This document shows positions 16,135 to 24,362 of a stretch of DNA of 64,000 nt, piece by piece; the first letter of the stretch is position 1; each line of letters opens with the position of its first letter. The translations under genes were made by a program, and so were the position numbers. The stretch covers positions 466,369 through 530,368 of the forward strand of contig NZ_SJPH01000003.1 in the NCBI RefSeq assembly GCF_007859815.1. Reading direction: 5' to 3'. This DNA comes from Botrimarina hoheduenensis (GTDB taxonomy: Bacteria > Planctomycetota > Planctomycetia > Pirellulales > Lacipirellulaceae). The notes beneath the pieces were generated by a model. The model was not told the origin of the DNA. It worked only from the letters and a program-made list of their open reading frames with translations, and did no database searches.

Positions 16135-17655
16135 ATGATCGCTCGCCGTCGCTTGTTTACCGCCGTGCTGATTGCCGTCATGCTGCACGGCGTCGCCACG
16201 CCCCGCGCCCACGCCGCCTTCGGCGATCAGTTGTTGAAGCTCACCGCCAGCGACGCCGCGGCGGGGGACCGGTTCGGCAACTCCGTGGCGCTCGACGGGG
16301 GCGTCGCCCTCGTCGGCAGCTGGTGGGACGACGACGCGGGCAGCGAATCTGGCGCGGCGTATCTGTTCGACGTCGCCACCGGCGCGCAGCTCGCCAAGCT
16401 CACCGCCAGCGACGCCGCTGCGGAGGACATCTTCGGCGTCTCCGTGGCGATTAACGGCGGAGTCGCCATTGTCGGCAGCCCACGGGACGACGACGCGGGC
16501 AACGGCTCCGGGTCGGCGTATCTGTTCGACGTCGCCACCGGCGCGCAGCTCGCCAAGCTCACCGCCAGCGACGCCGCGGCGGGGGACCGGTTTGGCAACT
16601 CCGTGGCGCTCGACGGCGGCGTCGCCCTCGTCGGCAGCTACTTGGACGACGACGCGGGCAGGAGCTCCGGCGCGGCGTATCTGTTCGACGTCGCCACTGG
16701 CACGCAGCTCGCCAAGCTCACCGCCAGCGACGCCGCGGCGGGGGACCGGTTTGGCCAGTCCGTGGCGCTCGACAGTGGCGTCGCTCTCGTCGGCAGCCCG
16801 CTTGACGACGACGCGGGCACCGACTCCGGGTCGGCGTATCTGTTCGACGTCGCCACCGGCGCGCAGCTCGCCAAGCTCACCGCCAGCGACGCCGCGGAGT
16901 TCGACTACTTCGGCTACTCCGTGGCCCTCGATAACGGCGTCGCCCTCGTCGGTAGCTACCTAGATGACGACGCGGGCCGCGAATCTGGCTCGGCGTATCT
17001 GTTCGACGTCGCCACCGGCGCCCAGCTCGCCAAACTCACCGCCAGCGACGCCTCCTTTTTTGACCAGTTTGGCCAGTCCGTGGCGATTGATGGCGGCGTC
17101 GCCCTCGTCGGCAGCTTTGGGGACGACGACGCGGGCGGCGACTCCGGCGCGGCGTACCTGTTCGACGTCGCCACCGGCACGCAGCTCGCCAAGCTCACCG
17201 CCAGCGACGCCGCGGCGGATGACTTCTTCGGCCTCTCCGTGGCGCTCGACGGCGGGGTCGCCCTCGTCGGCAGCTACTTGGACGACGACGCGGGCAACGG
17301 CTCCGGGTCGGCGTATCTCTTCGACGCCGCGCTCAAGGGGGTGTTCGGCGACTTCAACGGTGACGGGACGGTCGACAACGACGATCTGAATCTGTTGCTC
17401 ACCTACTGGGGCCAGCCCGCCTCGCCCACGCCGATCGGCTGGAACGGCCGGCCACCGCAGGGCACAACGATCGACAATAGCGAGCTGAACGAGCTGCTCG
17501 GCCTGTGGGGCGTGGGGATCTTCAACCCGCCCGCTGTAAGCGTGCCCGCAACGAGCACCGACGCCACCACCGTCCCCGAGCCGCACACGCTGCTGCTGGC
17601 GCTCGCGGCGTTTGGTGCCGGCCGGGCGCGGCGACCGCTCCGCCGCAGGTGCTAG
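16135..17655 (+). CDS. FG-GAP repeat surface protein with dockerin-like EF-hands and PEP-CTERM anchor
   Basis: A 506-residue exported protein. After a signal peptide (about residues 1-28), residues 36 to about 400 consist of seven 53-residue repeats. Each begins LTASD, continues through FG.SVA and GVALVGS to DDDAG, and ends AYLFDVATG. Seven FG-GAP-like repeats suit a seven-bladed beta-propeller like integrin alpha subunits. Next comes a dockerin-type pair of calcium loops (DFNGDGTVDNDDL and a second degenerate one), then a C-terminal VPEPHT signal, a hydrophobic stretch and an Arg-rich tail: the PEP-CTERM sorting signal. It is therefore probably an exosortase-processed surface or matrix protein. 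The repeats are nearly identical even in DNA, indicating recent amplification or gene conversion. Confidence 0.9.
   Translation: MIARRRLFTAVLIAVMLHGVATPRAHAAFGDQLLKLTASDAAAGDRFGNSVALDGGVALVGSWWDDDAGSESGAAYLFDVATGAQLAKLTASDAAAEDIFGVSVAINGGVAIVGSPRDDDAGNGSGSAYLFDVATGAQLAKLTASDAAAGDRFGNSVALDGGVALVGSYLDDDAGRSSGAAYLFDVATGTQLAKLTASDAAAGDRFGQSVALDSGVALVGSPLDDDAGTDSGSAYLFDVATGAQLAKLTASDAAEFDYFGYSVALDNGVALVGSYLDDDAGRESGSAYLFDVATGAQLAKLTASDASFFDQFGQSVAIDGGVALVGSFGDDDAGGDSGAAYLFDVATGTQLAKLTASDAAADDFFGLSVALDGGVALVGSYLDDDAGNGSGSAYLFDAALKGVFGDFNGDGTVDNDDLNLLLTYWGQPASPTPIGWNGRPPQGTTIDNSELNELLGLWGVGIFNPPAVSVPATSTDATTVPEPHTLLLALAAFGAGRARRPLRRRC
16240..17331 (+). repeat. Seven near-identical 159-bp coding repeats
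   Basis: Unit starts at about 16240, 16399, 16558, 16717, 16876, 17035 and 17194 share long identical DNA blocks, such as the LTASD-encoding and YLFDVATG-encoding parts. Variation concentrates in two short windows: after the DAA triplet and around the DDDAG loop. The last unit is truncated where the dockerin-like region begins. Confidence 0.9.
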
Positions 17656-17828
17656 CACCGCCGCGTTGGTCAGGCCCCCCCAACCGAGAAACCGGCGTTG
17701 CCCGTTTCCGCGGTTCTGGAGCATCATGGGCGGCAGCAAAACCTGAATTCCCTGCGCGCCGATCGCCGCCCCCCCGCACCGATCGGCGCTCTCCCCCATT
17801 GTGACCCGAGTGCAAAGGAAGGCGCCCG

Positions 17829-18542
17829 ATGAAACGAGACCTGGACCTCGCCCGACAGCTGCTGGCCGACATCGAAGCCCAAGCCGCCGACTGCGCCGTT
17901 AACGCGCTGCGCCCCGGCCTGGCCGCCGAGGCGGACGAGCAGGTGCGCTACCACGTGCGGCTGCTGATCGACGCCGGGCTGCTGAAGGAAGTCGATCGCT
18001 CGGCGGGCGGCGTGCCGTGCGTGCGGCTGACCCACGCCGGCCATGAGTTCTTGGAACTCGCCGCCAGCGAGTCGCGTTGGCGCGAAGCGAAGTGGGTCGT
18101 CCGCGAGCGGACCGGCGGCATGTCGCTCACGGTGCTCAAGGCGGTGCTCACCAAGTGGGCCGCCGAGGTCGCCACGCGCGGCCCGCGCCTGGGGCGTCCC
18201 GCCTATCGTCCGTTCACCTACCGTGTCGAGCCCCGCTACGGCGATCGGCCGTACGCCTACGAGCCGCGGCGGGTCCGCGAGCGGGATTGGCTGAGTGCCG
18301 AAGAGGCACCGCGCAGCGTGCGTCCGCGGCCCGACTACCTGGAGCGCTTCGACTGGCGCGACGCCCTCGACGGGCGCCACACCGTGGACGCGCGCGAGGC
18401 CTACGACTGGCGTGACAGCCTCAACTGGCGCGAGAGCGCCGACCGCGAGCGCTTCGTCCGCGAAACCTATCCGCGCGAATCCTACCGCTACGACTGGGAA
18501 ACCGACGAGTACGGCGTGTCGCTGCCGATTCAGGTGGTCTGA
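17829..18542 (+). CDS. DUF2513-like protein with Tyr/Trp/Arg-rich C-terminal extension
   Basis: A 237-residue protein. Residues 1 to about 115 resemble DUF2513: MKRDLDLARQLL start, an HVRLLIDAGLL helix followed by RLTHAGHEFLE (winged-helix-like), then ERTGGMSLTVLKAVLTKWA. DUF2513 is a presumed DNA-binding or phage-associated domain of unknown role. Residues from about 116 to 237 are an unusual charged tail rich in Tyr, Trp, Arg and Asp, with repeats such as FDWRD, YDWRDSLNWRES and YRYDWETDEYG. This tail looks disordered or nucleic-acid or cell-wall interacting and is not part of the usual domain. A strong terminator follows the gene. Confidence 0.75.
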   Translation: MKRDLDLARQLLADIEAQAADCAVNALRPGLAAEADEQVRYHVRLLIDAGLLKEVDRSAGGVPCVRLTHAGHEFLELAASESRWREAKWVVRERTGGMSLTVLKAVLTKWAAEVATRGPRLGRPAYRPFTYRVEPRYGDRPYAYEPRRVRERDWLSAEEAPRSVRPRPDYLERFDWRDALDGRHTVDAREAYDWRDSLNWRESADRERFVRETYPRESYRYDWETDEYGVSLPIQVV

Positions 18543-18572
18543 TCGCCGCGGCCCGTAATGCGTAACACCACG

Positions 18573-18613
18573 CCCGGGGCGTCCGCAGCATGGCGGGTGC
18601 CCCGGGTTTTTTT
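18573..18613 (+). terminator. Rho-independent terminator after the DUF2513-like gene
   Basis: An 8-bp perfect GC stem (CCCGGGGC at 18573-18580, GCCCCGGG at 18599-18606) is followed directly by seven T residues. It lies 30 nt past the stop codon and separates this region from the carbohydrate island. Confidence 0.9.
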
Positions 18614-18681
18614 ACGCACTCGGGGCGGGCCGAAAGTGCGCATCGGGCTGCCTGAGGGGGGCGGCGATCGCCGACCGGCGG

Positions 18682-18687
18682 TAGGAT
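18682..18687 (+). promoter_or_regulatory. -10-like hexamer TAGGAT just upstream of the GT4-HAD gene
   Basis: TAGGAT is followed by 7 nt and the ATG at 18695. It overlaps an earlier in-frame ATG at 18686, which argues that 18695 is the real start if this is the promoter. Confidence 0.45.
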
Positions 18688-18694
18688 GGGGCCG

Positions 18695-20974
18695 ATGAAC
18701 CTCGCGATTCTTCACCACCACCTGAATCGGGGTGGCGTCACCTCGGTCATCGCCAACCATCTTCGCGCCCTCGCGACGCTGCCCGCCGGTGCCCGCCCCC
18801 CGCGCGTTGTGATCCTCTGCGACGGGCAGCGCGACGGCTGGCCGACCGATCTGCCCAACGAACCGGCAGCCGAGCTGGTTGTCACGCCCCGCTTGGCTTA
18901 CGACACCGCGGGCACCAAGGCCGACCCGCAGGCATTAGCGGCAGCGCTGAGCGCCACGCTGCGCGACGCCGGTCTCTCGGCCGCCGACACGCTGCTGCAC
19001 GCGCACAACCATTCGCTCGGCAAGAACGCCGCGTTGCCCGGCGCGTTGCAACGGCTGGCCGACTCGGGCTGGCGGATGCTGCTGCAAGTGCACGACTTTG
19101 CCGAGGACAACCGCCCGGAGAACTATCGGCACCTGCGGCAGGCGCTCGACGAGGACGACGCCGCGCGGCTCGGCGCGCTCCTGTACCCGCAAGCGGCCGG
19201 TGTTCATTACGCAACCCTCACCGAGCGCGACGCCGACATCCTACGCAGCGCGGGCGTCGCGCCCGGCCGGCTGCACACGCTGCCGAACCCGGTGGCCGAG
19301 TTTGCGTCGTTCCCACCGCAAGACGAGGCGCGCGCGCGGGTGCTGCCGGCCCTGGGCCTGCCGGCGGAAGCGCGGCTGATTGTGTACCCGGTGCGGGGCA
19401 TCCGGCGCAAGAACCTGGGCGAGATGCTGCTGCTCGCGGCGCTGGTGCCCGAGGGAACGTGCTTTGCCGTCACGCTGCGGCCGAAGAACCCGGCAGAGGC
19501 GGTGTCGTTCGATCGGTGGCGGCGGCTGGCAGAAGCGCTGCGGCTGCCCTGCCGATTCGACACGGGAGGGGCGTACGGCGTGGAATTTATCGACGCGCTC
19601 GCCGCGGCCGACGCGATCCTCACGACGAGCGTTGCCGAAGGGTTTGGCATGGTGTTCCTGGAGGCGTGGCTAGCGGGCAAGCCGCTCGTGGGCCGCGATC
19701 TGCCCGAGATCACGCGCGAGTTCAAGGCGGTCGGGATGGCGTTTAATTCGCTGTGGGAAGAGCTGCGCGCGGCGGAGCACCTGGAGCAAGACTTCGGCCG
19801 CCTGACGCCCGGCGCGCAGATGCGCGTGCTGTGCCAAACGCAGCGGCCGACGCTGCCCATCGAGCTGGGAATCGAACGCGCGCGGGCCGACATCGGTGCG
19901 AACGCCGCGATTGTTCGAGAACACTACTCCACGACGGCAATCGGCAAACGTTTGGCGGGCGTTTATCGCTCGATCTTGGCAGACGCGGGCGGCCCCGTTG
20001 CGGGCTTCGCGGGCGAACGGATTGTCGCGCACTTTGCCGATCCCGCGCGACAGCTACCGGTCCGGGTTGAAACGCCGGCCGAAGCGCACCGGGAAGAGCT
20101 CGTAGCGACGATCACGCGGCTCAGCGTGCCGCTCCCGCCGCAAGCCACCGGCGAGACGCCCGCGCTGCCACCTCTGAAAGGGATCCGCACGGTGGTGTTC
20201 GACGTGTACGGCACGCTGCTGGTGAGCGGGTCGGGCGATATCTCGCTGGCGAGCGAAGGCGCGCGCGGCGGCGCCGCGGTGGCGGCGCTGGCCGCCGTCT
20301 TGGACGACGCGCCGATCGAGGGCGAGGCGGTGGTGGCGGCGTTGCACGAAACGATCCGCGCCGCGCACGGGTCATCTCCTAGCGAGCACCCTGAAGTGGA
20401 GATCCGCGTGATCTGGCGGACGGTGCTCGAGCGCTTTGGCCAACAGGCAACCGACGAACAGATTGAACGCCTGGCCATCGAGTACGAATGCCGCGTGAAT
20501 CCGGTCGGGTTGATGCCCGGCCTCGCCGAGACCTTGAGCGCGCTGCGCGAGGGGGGCTTTGAGCTGGGGATCGTCAGCAACGCCCAGTACTTCACCCCGC
20601 TGGCTTTCCCGGCGCTGCTCGAGGGCGCAACGCTCGGGACGCTCGGCTTTAGTGAGCCGCTGTGCGTGTGGTCGTACGAGCACCGGGAGGCCAAGCCGGG
20701 AACGTTCTTGTACGAACGGTGTGCGGAGCGGCTCGCGCGCGAGGGAGTGCAGCCCGAGGAAGCGCTCTTCGTGGGCAACGACCTGCGGAACGACGTGTGG
20801 CCGGCGCAGCGGGTCGGATTTAAAACGGCGCTCTTCGCCGGCGACGCCCGTTCGCTGCGCTGGCGCCGCGATGATCCACGGCTGGCCGAGATTCGTCCGG
20901 ACGCCGTGGTGACCGACCTGCGGCAGATCCTCGGCCTGGTGGGCCTGGAAACCGACGGCGGCGAAGCGTCTTGA
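18695..20974 (+). CDS. Fusion protein: GT4-like glycosyltransferase plus HAD-like domain
   Basis: A 759-residue two-domain protein. The N-terminal part (about residues 1-450) is a GT-B glycosyltransferase. It has the NRGGVTSVIANHLRAL opening, a HVHDFAED-like region, a YPVRGIRRKNLGE phosphate-binding region and the nucleotide-sugar motif SVAEGFGMVFLEAW. After a linker, the C-terminal part (about 495-750) is a HAD-superfamily domain. Its motif I is DVYGTL with the nucleophile at D503, then a VSNAQYF motif II, a KPGTFLYERC lysine and GNDLRND motif IV. Position +2 of motif I is Tyr rather than the Asp of standard phosphatases. Context suggests a role in glucosylglycerate or mannosylglucosylglycerate synthesis. 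I chose the second ATG because the first overlaps the -10-like hexamer. Confidence 0.85.
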   Translation: MNLAILHHHLNRGGVTSVIANHLRALATLPAGARPPRVVILCDGQRDGWPTDLPNEPAAELVVTPRLAYDTAGTKADPQALAAALSATLRDAGLSAADTLLHAHNHSLGKNAALPGALQRLADSGWRMLLQVHDFAEDNRPENYRHLRQALDEDDAARLGALLYPQAAGVHYATLTERDADILRSAGVAPGRLHTLPNPVAEFASFPPQDEARARVLPALGLPAEARLIVYPVRGIRRKNLGEMLLLAALVPEGTCFAVTLRPKNPAEAVSFDRWRRLAEALRLPCRFDTGGAYGVEFIDALAAADAILTTSVAEGFGMVFLEAWLAGKPLVGRDLPEITREFKAVGMAFNSLWEELRAAEHLEQDFGRLTPGAQMRVLCQTQRPTLPIELGIERARADIGANAAIVREHYSTTAIGKRLAGVYRSILADAGGPVAGFAGERIVAHFADPARQLPVRVETPAEAHREELVATITRLSVPLPPQATGETPALPPLKGIRTVVFDVYGTLLVSGSGDISLASEGARGGAAVAALAAVLDDAPIEGEAVVAALHETIRAAHGSSPSEHPEVEIRVIWRTVLERFGQQATDEQIERLAIEYECRVNPVGLMPGLAETLSALREGGFELGIVSNAQYFTPLAFPALLEGATLGTLGFSEPLCVWSYEHREAKPGTFLYERCAERLAREGVQPEEALFVGNDLRNDVWPAQRVGFKTALFAGDARSLRWRRDDPRLAEIRPDAVVTDLRQILGLVGLETDGGEAS

Positions 20975-21175
20975 CGGTTTTACGGCTTGTCCGAATCGAG
21001 CAAGGTTCGCATCTTGGGGGAGAGCTGCCTGCGACTGGAGCGGATGCCTTGCTCGCGTCGATGCCCGAATGCTAGCAAGCTCTGTCGTCTCACGCCCCGA
21101 GAGTCGGCAGACGAATCGCGCTGCTCCCGCATGCCCCGCCCTTAGCCAGCTCGCCTCTTGCTGGCGAGGCCCCCG

Positions 21176-22462
21176 ATGCCCCTCCCGCCCATCAACACCG
21201 GCCACCGCATCGGCTTTGTCGGCACCCGGTTCGCGGGGACCGACGGCGTGTCGCTCGAGGCCGCCAAGTGGGCCAAGGTGCTGTGGCACAACCGCCACGT
21301 GAGCTACTGGTTTGCGGGCAAGCTCGACACCGATCCGGAGGTCAGCCACCTCGTTCCGCACGCCTACTTCGGGCATCCGGATATCCAATGGATCAACCAT
21401 CGGGTGTTCGGCAAAACGACGCGCGACCCGGAAGTAACGCGGCGCATCTTTGCGCTGGCCGAGCACCTGAAGCGCTCGCTGTATGAGTTTGTGCGGAAGT
21501 TCGATATCGAGATCCTGTGCGTTCAGAACGCCAGCTGCATCCCGATGAATATCCCGCTGGGTGTGGCGATCGCGCTGTTCTGTGCGGAGACCAACTTTCC
21601 GACGATCGCCCACCACCACGATTTTTATTGGGAGCGTGATCGGTTTGCGGTCAACTCGGTGGGCGACCTGCTGCGGATGGCCTTCCCGTGCACCATGCCG
21701 TGCATTCAGCACGTGACGATCAACAGCGAGGGGCAGCGGGCGCTGTCGCATCGCCGCGGAGCGTCGAGCGTGCTGGTTCCCAACGTGCTGGACTTCGAGA
21801 GCCCCACGCCGGAGATTGACGACTACAACGCCGACTTCCGCCAAGCGATCGGCGTAGCGCCCGACGACATCCTTTTCTTGCAGCCGACGCGCGTGGTGCC
21901 GCGCAAGGGGATCGAGCACGCCATCTCCTTGCTCGCGGCACTCAAGAATCCGAAGTGCAAGCTCGTGGTCTCGCACGAGTCGGGGGACGAGGGCGACGAG
22001 TACCTGCACGCGCTGCGCGAGATGGCGGAAAGCCAAGGCGTTGATCTGCGCTATGTGCCCAACCGAATCGGCGAGGAGCGCGATACCAATGCCACCGGCG
22101 AGAAGGTATATCTGCTGGCGGACGCCTATCTGCACGCCGACTTCATCACCTACCCCAGCCTGTACGAGGGTTTCGGCAACGCGCTCATCGAAGCGTTCTA
22201 TTATCGGCAGCCGGTGCTCGTGAATCGCTACTCGATTTTCGTTTCCGATATTGAGCCCAAGGGATTCGATGTAATCACCATGAACGGCTACCTAACGAAG
22301 AGTGTTGTCAATAAGGTACGGCGTGTGATCGAAGACCCCGAGCACCGCCGGGCGATGGTCGACCGCAACTTCGATCTCGGCAAGCGATTCTTCAGTTACG
22401 CGGTGCTACGTCGCAAGCTGCGCGCGCTGGTGACCAATGTCACGGGTATGGACGATCTGTGA
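21176..22462 (+). CDS. GT4 family glycosyltransferase
   Basis: A 428-residue GT-B glycosyltransferase. It opens with [19 protein letters not shown], the glycine-rich acceptor loop. It has a [12 protein letters not shown] segment in the linker, [17 protein letters not shown] at the start of the C-terminal nucleotide-sugar domain, and [17 protein letters not shown] (EX7E-type) for the donor diphosphate. Such enzymes use UDP- or GDP-sugars and act in the cytoplasm. The position between the GT4-HAD fusion and a phosphorylase suggests transfer of mannose or glucose to a glycerate-based solute; the acceptor is inference. An ATG at 21176 after GGCGAGG is preferred to one at 21158. Confidence 0.9.
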   Translation: MPLPPINTGHRIGFVGTRFAGTDGVSLEAAKWAKVLWHNRHVSYWFAGKLDTDPEVSHLVPHAYFGHPDIQWINHRVFGKTTRDPEVTRRIFALAEHLKRSLYEFVRKFDIEILCVQNASCIPMNIPLGVAIALFCAETNFPTIAHHHDFYWERDRFAVNSVGDLLRMAFPCTMPCIQHVTINSEGQRALSHRRGASSVLVPNVLDFESPTPEIDDYNADFRQAIGVAPDDILFLQPTRVVPRKGIEHAISLLAALKNPKCKLVVSHESGDEGDEYLHALREMAESQGVDLRYVPNRIGEERDTNATGEKVYLLADAYLHADFITYPSLYEGFGNALIEAFYYRQPVLVNRYSIFVSDIEPKGFDVITMNGYLTKSVVNKVRRVIEDPEHRRAMVDRNFDLGKRFFSYAVLRRKLRALVTNVTGMDDL

Positions 22463-22581
22463 GCGGCGTGTGAATCTCGCGGCGGTTTCTGATAAGCTCA
22501 GTTCCCCGCCTTTCTTTGTCGGCCCAGCCGATAGCCGCCTGCCCGAAGTCTCGGGCTCGCTCGAATCCGGAGCGTCTCGCT

Positions 22582-24336
22582 GTGTCGATCGCTGATCGTG
22601 TTGCCTCGTTACGCGAACGTCTCGCTCGGATCTACGGCCAGCGTGCTGAAGAAGCCCTCGCGGCGTTCGATGTCGAATTCGCTGACCTGATTGGCGCCGA
22701 CACACTCGGCAACCACGATGGCGCCTCGGGCACCGGCCCCGCGTGGAGCGAGCGCGACGTGGTGCTCATCACCTACGCCGATCAGCTCCGCGAAGACCAG
22801 CAGTCGGTGTCACCGCTTGTCGCGTTGCGCGAGTGGCTGGTCGAGCATCGGCTCGAAAAGCTCCTGAGCACGGTTCACCTGCTGCCCTTCTGTCCCTTTT
22901 CGTCGGACGATGGCTTCAGCGTGATCGACTACTTGGCGGTTGATCCGGCATCGGGCACATGGGACGACATCGCCGCGCTGGGCGTACCGTTCGACCTAAT
23001 GTTTGATCTGGTGCTCAACCATATCTCGCAACACAGCGAATGGTTCGCGGCGTACCGGCGCGGCGAGACGCCTTACGACCGGTTTTTTATCGAAGCGGAC
23101 CCCACGCTCGACTACGCGCTCGTGACGCGCCCCCGAAGCCTGCCTTTGCTCACGCCCGTGGAGACCGTCGATGGCGAGCGGCACGTGTGGACGACATTCT
23201 CTGCCGATCAGATCGACCTCGACTACCGCGAACCGGTCGTGATGGCCCGGATGCTGCGGATTCTCGTCGAGTACGCGCGACGCGGGGCACGCATCGTGCG
23301 GCTCGACGCGGTTGCTTTCCTATGGAAGCGACTCGGCACAACCTGTATGCACCTGCCCGAGACTCACGAAGCGGTCAAGCTGATGCGCGACGTGACCGCC
23401 GCGTTCGCGCCACGCACGCTGATGCTGACCGAGACCAACGTGCCGCACGCCGAGAATGTCTCGTACTTCGGCGGCACCAGGCCGGGTGCCGCGGGCGATG
23501 AGGCGCACATGGTGTACCAGTTCAGCCTGCCACCACTGCTGCTCGAAGCGTTCCTCTCCGAAGACGCGACCGCGCTGCGCGACTGGTTGGCAAAGCTTGC
23601 CCCGCCGCCCGCAGGTTGCACGTTTTTCAATTTCACCGCTTCGCACGATGGCGTTGGCGTTCGCCCGCTTGAAGGGCTTGTCTCGCCGGAGCGGTTCGCC
23701 GCGCTGGTAGACGCCGTGCGCAAACGCGGTGCGATCGTCAACACACGCCGGCAGGCCGATGGCAGCGATACGCCTTACGAATTGTGCGTGGCGTACTTCA
23801 GCGCGCTCGCGCCCGAATCGCCGGACGAGGAGCTTCATGGGCGACGGTTCCTGGCGTCGCAAGCGGTGATGCTCGCGCTGCAGGGAATGCCGGCGGTTTA
23901 CTTCCACAGCTTGGTCGGCACGCCAAACGACACGCCTGCTGCCCAGACCAGTGGCATCGCTCGGCGGATCAACCGGCGCAAGTACGAGCGCGCCGAACTT
24001 GCCGAGGCGTTAGAACCGGGCACGCTGCAGGGGCAGGTTTTCCGCGGGTATCAGGAACTGCTCGCCAAGCGGGTCGCCGAGCCGGCCTTTCACCCCGAGG
24101 CTGCGCAAACGGTTGTCGAGAGCGGCAGCGCGTTGTTAGCCTTTGATCGTGACCGACGCGATGGTTCGGGCCGTGTCCGCGTTGTCGTCAACGTCTCGTG
24201 CCAAGACCAAGAGATTGATCTGCCCCCCGCTTACGCCGCCGCCCACGACCTGATCACGGGCGCGGTGGTTCGAGTGGGTCGATTCCGTCTCGCCGCCGGC
24301 CAGTGCGTTTGGTTGTTCGCGGCAACACCTGTCTAA
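22582..24336 (+). CDS. GH13_18 sucrose/glucosylglycerate phosphorylase family enzyme
   Basis: A 584-residue alpha-amylase superfamily enzyme of the phosphorylase subgroup. Visible are VLITYADQL near the N-terminus, FDLMFDLVLNHIS (region I), IVRLDAVAFLWKRLGT with nucleophile D242 (region II), LTETNVPH with acid/base E284 (region III) and ASHDGVGVRPLEG with D356 (region IV). The double-displacement phosphorylases of this subfamily degrade sucrose, glucosylglycerol or 2-O-glucosylglycerate, releasing alpha-glucose-1-phosphate. A glucosyl-3-phosphoglycerate synthase-like gene next door favours glucosylglycerate as substrate. I chose the GTG at 22582, preceded by GGAG with 9-nt spacing; a longer frame reaches 22516. 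Confidence 0.9.
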   Translation: MSIADRVASLRERLARIYGQRAEEALAAFDVEFADLIGADTLGNHDGASGTGPAWSERDVVLITYADQLREDQQSVSPLVALREWLVEHRLEKLLSTVHLLPFCPFSSDDGFSVIDYLAVDPASGTWDDIAALGVPFDLMFDLVLNHISQHSEWFAAYRRGETPYDRFFIEADPTLDYALVTRPRSLPLLTPVETVDGERHVWTTFSADQIDLDYREPVVMARMLRILVEYARRGARIVRLDAVAFLWKRLGTTCMHLPETHEAVKLMRDVTAAFAPRTLMLTETNVPHAENVSYFGGTRPGAAGDEAHMVYQFSLPPLLLEAFLSEDATALRDWLAKLAPPPAGCTFFNFTASHDGVGVRPLEGLVSPERFAALVDAVRKRGAIVNTRRQADGSDTPYELCVAYFSALAPESPDEELHGRRFLASQAVMLALQGMPAVYFHSLVGTPNDTPAAQTSGIARRINRRKYERAELAEALEPGTLQGQVFRGYQELLAKRVAEPAFHPEAAQTVVESGSALLAFDRDRRDGSGRVRVVVNVSCQDQEIDLPPAYAAAHDLITGAVVRVGRFRLAAGQCVWLFAATPV

Positions 24337-24362
24337 CGCCGCCTCTGCCCTTGACCCCCCGT

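Noticed and set aside
18686-18694. Earlier ATG for the GT4-HAD protein
   Set aside because: It overlaps the TAGGAT hexamer, and the second ATG (18695) begins the recognisable N-terminal strand.
20372-22135. Long minus-strand open frame (587 codons)
   Set aside because: It overlaps two clear glycosyltransferase genes on the other strand and shows His/Arg/Gln-rich composition typical of antisense reading in high-GC DNA.
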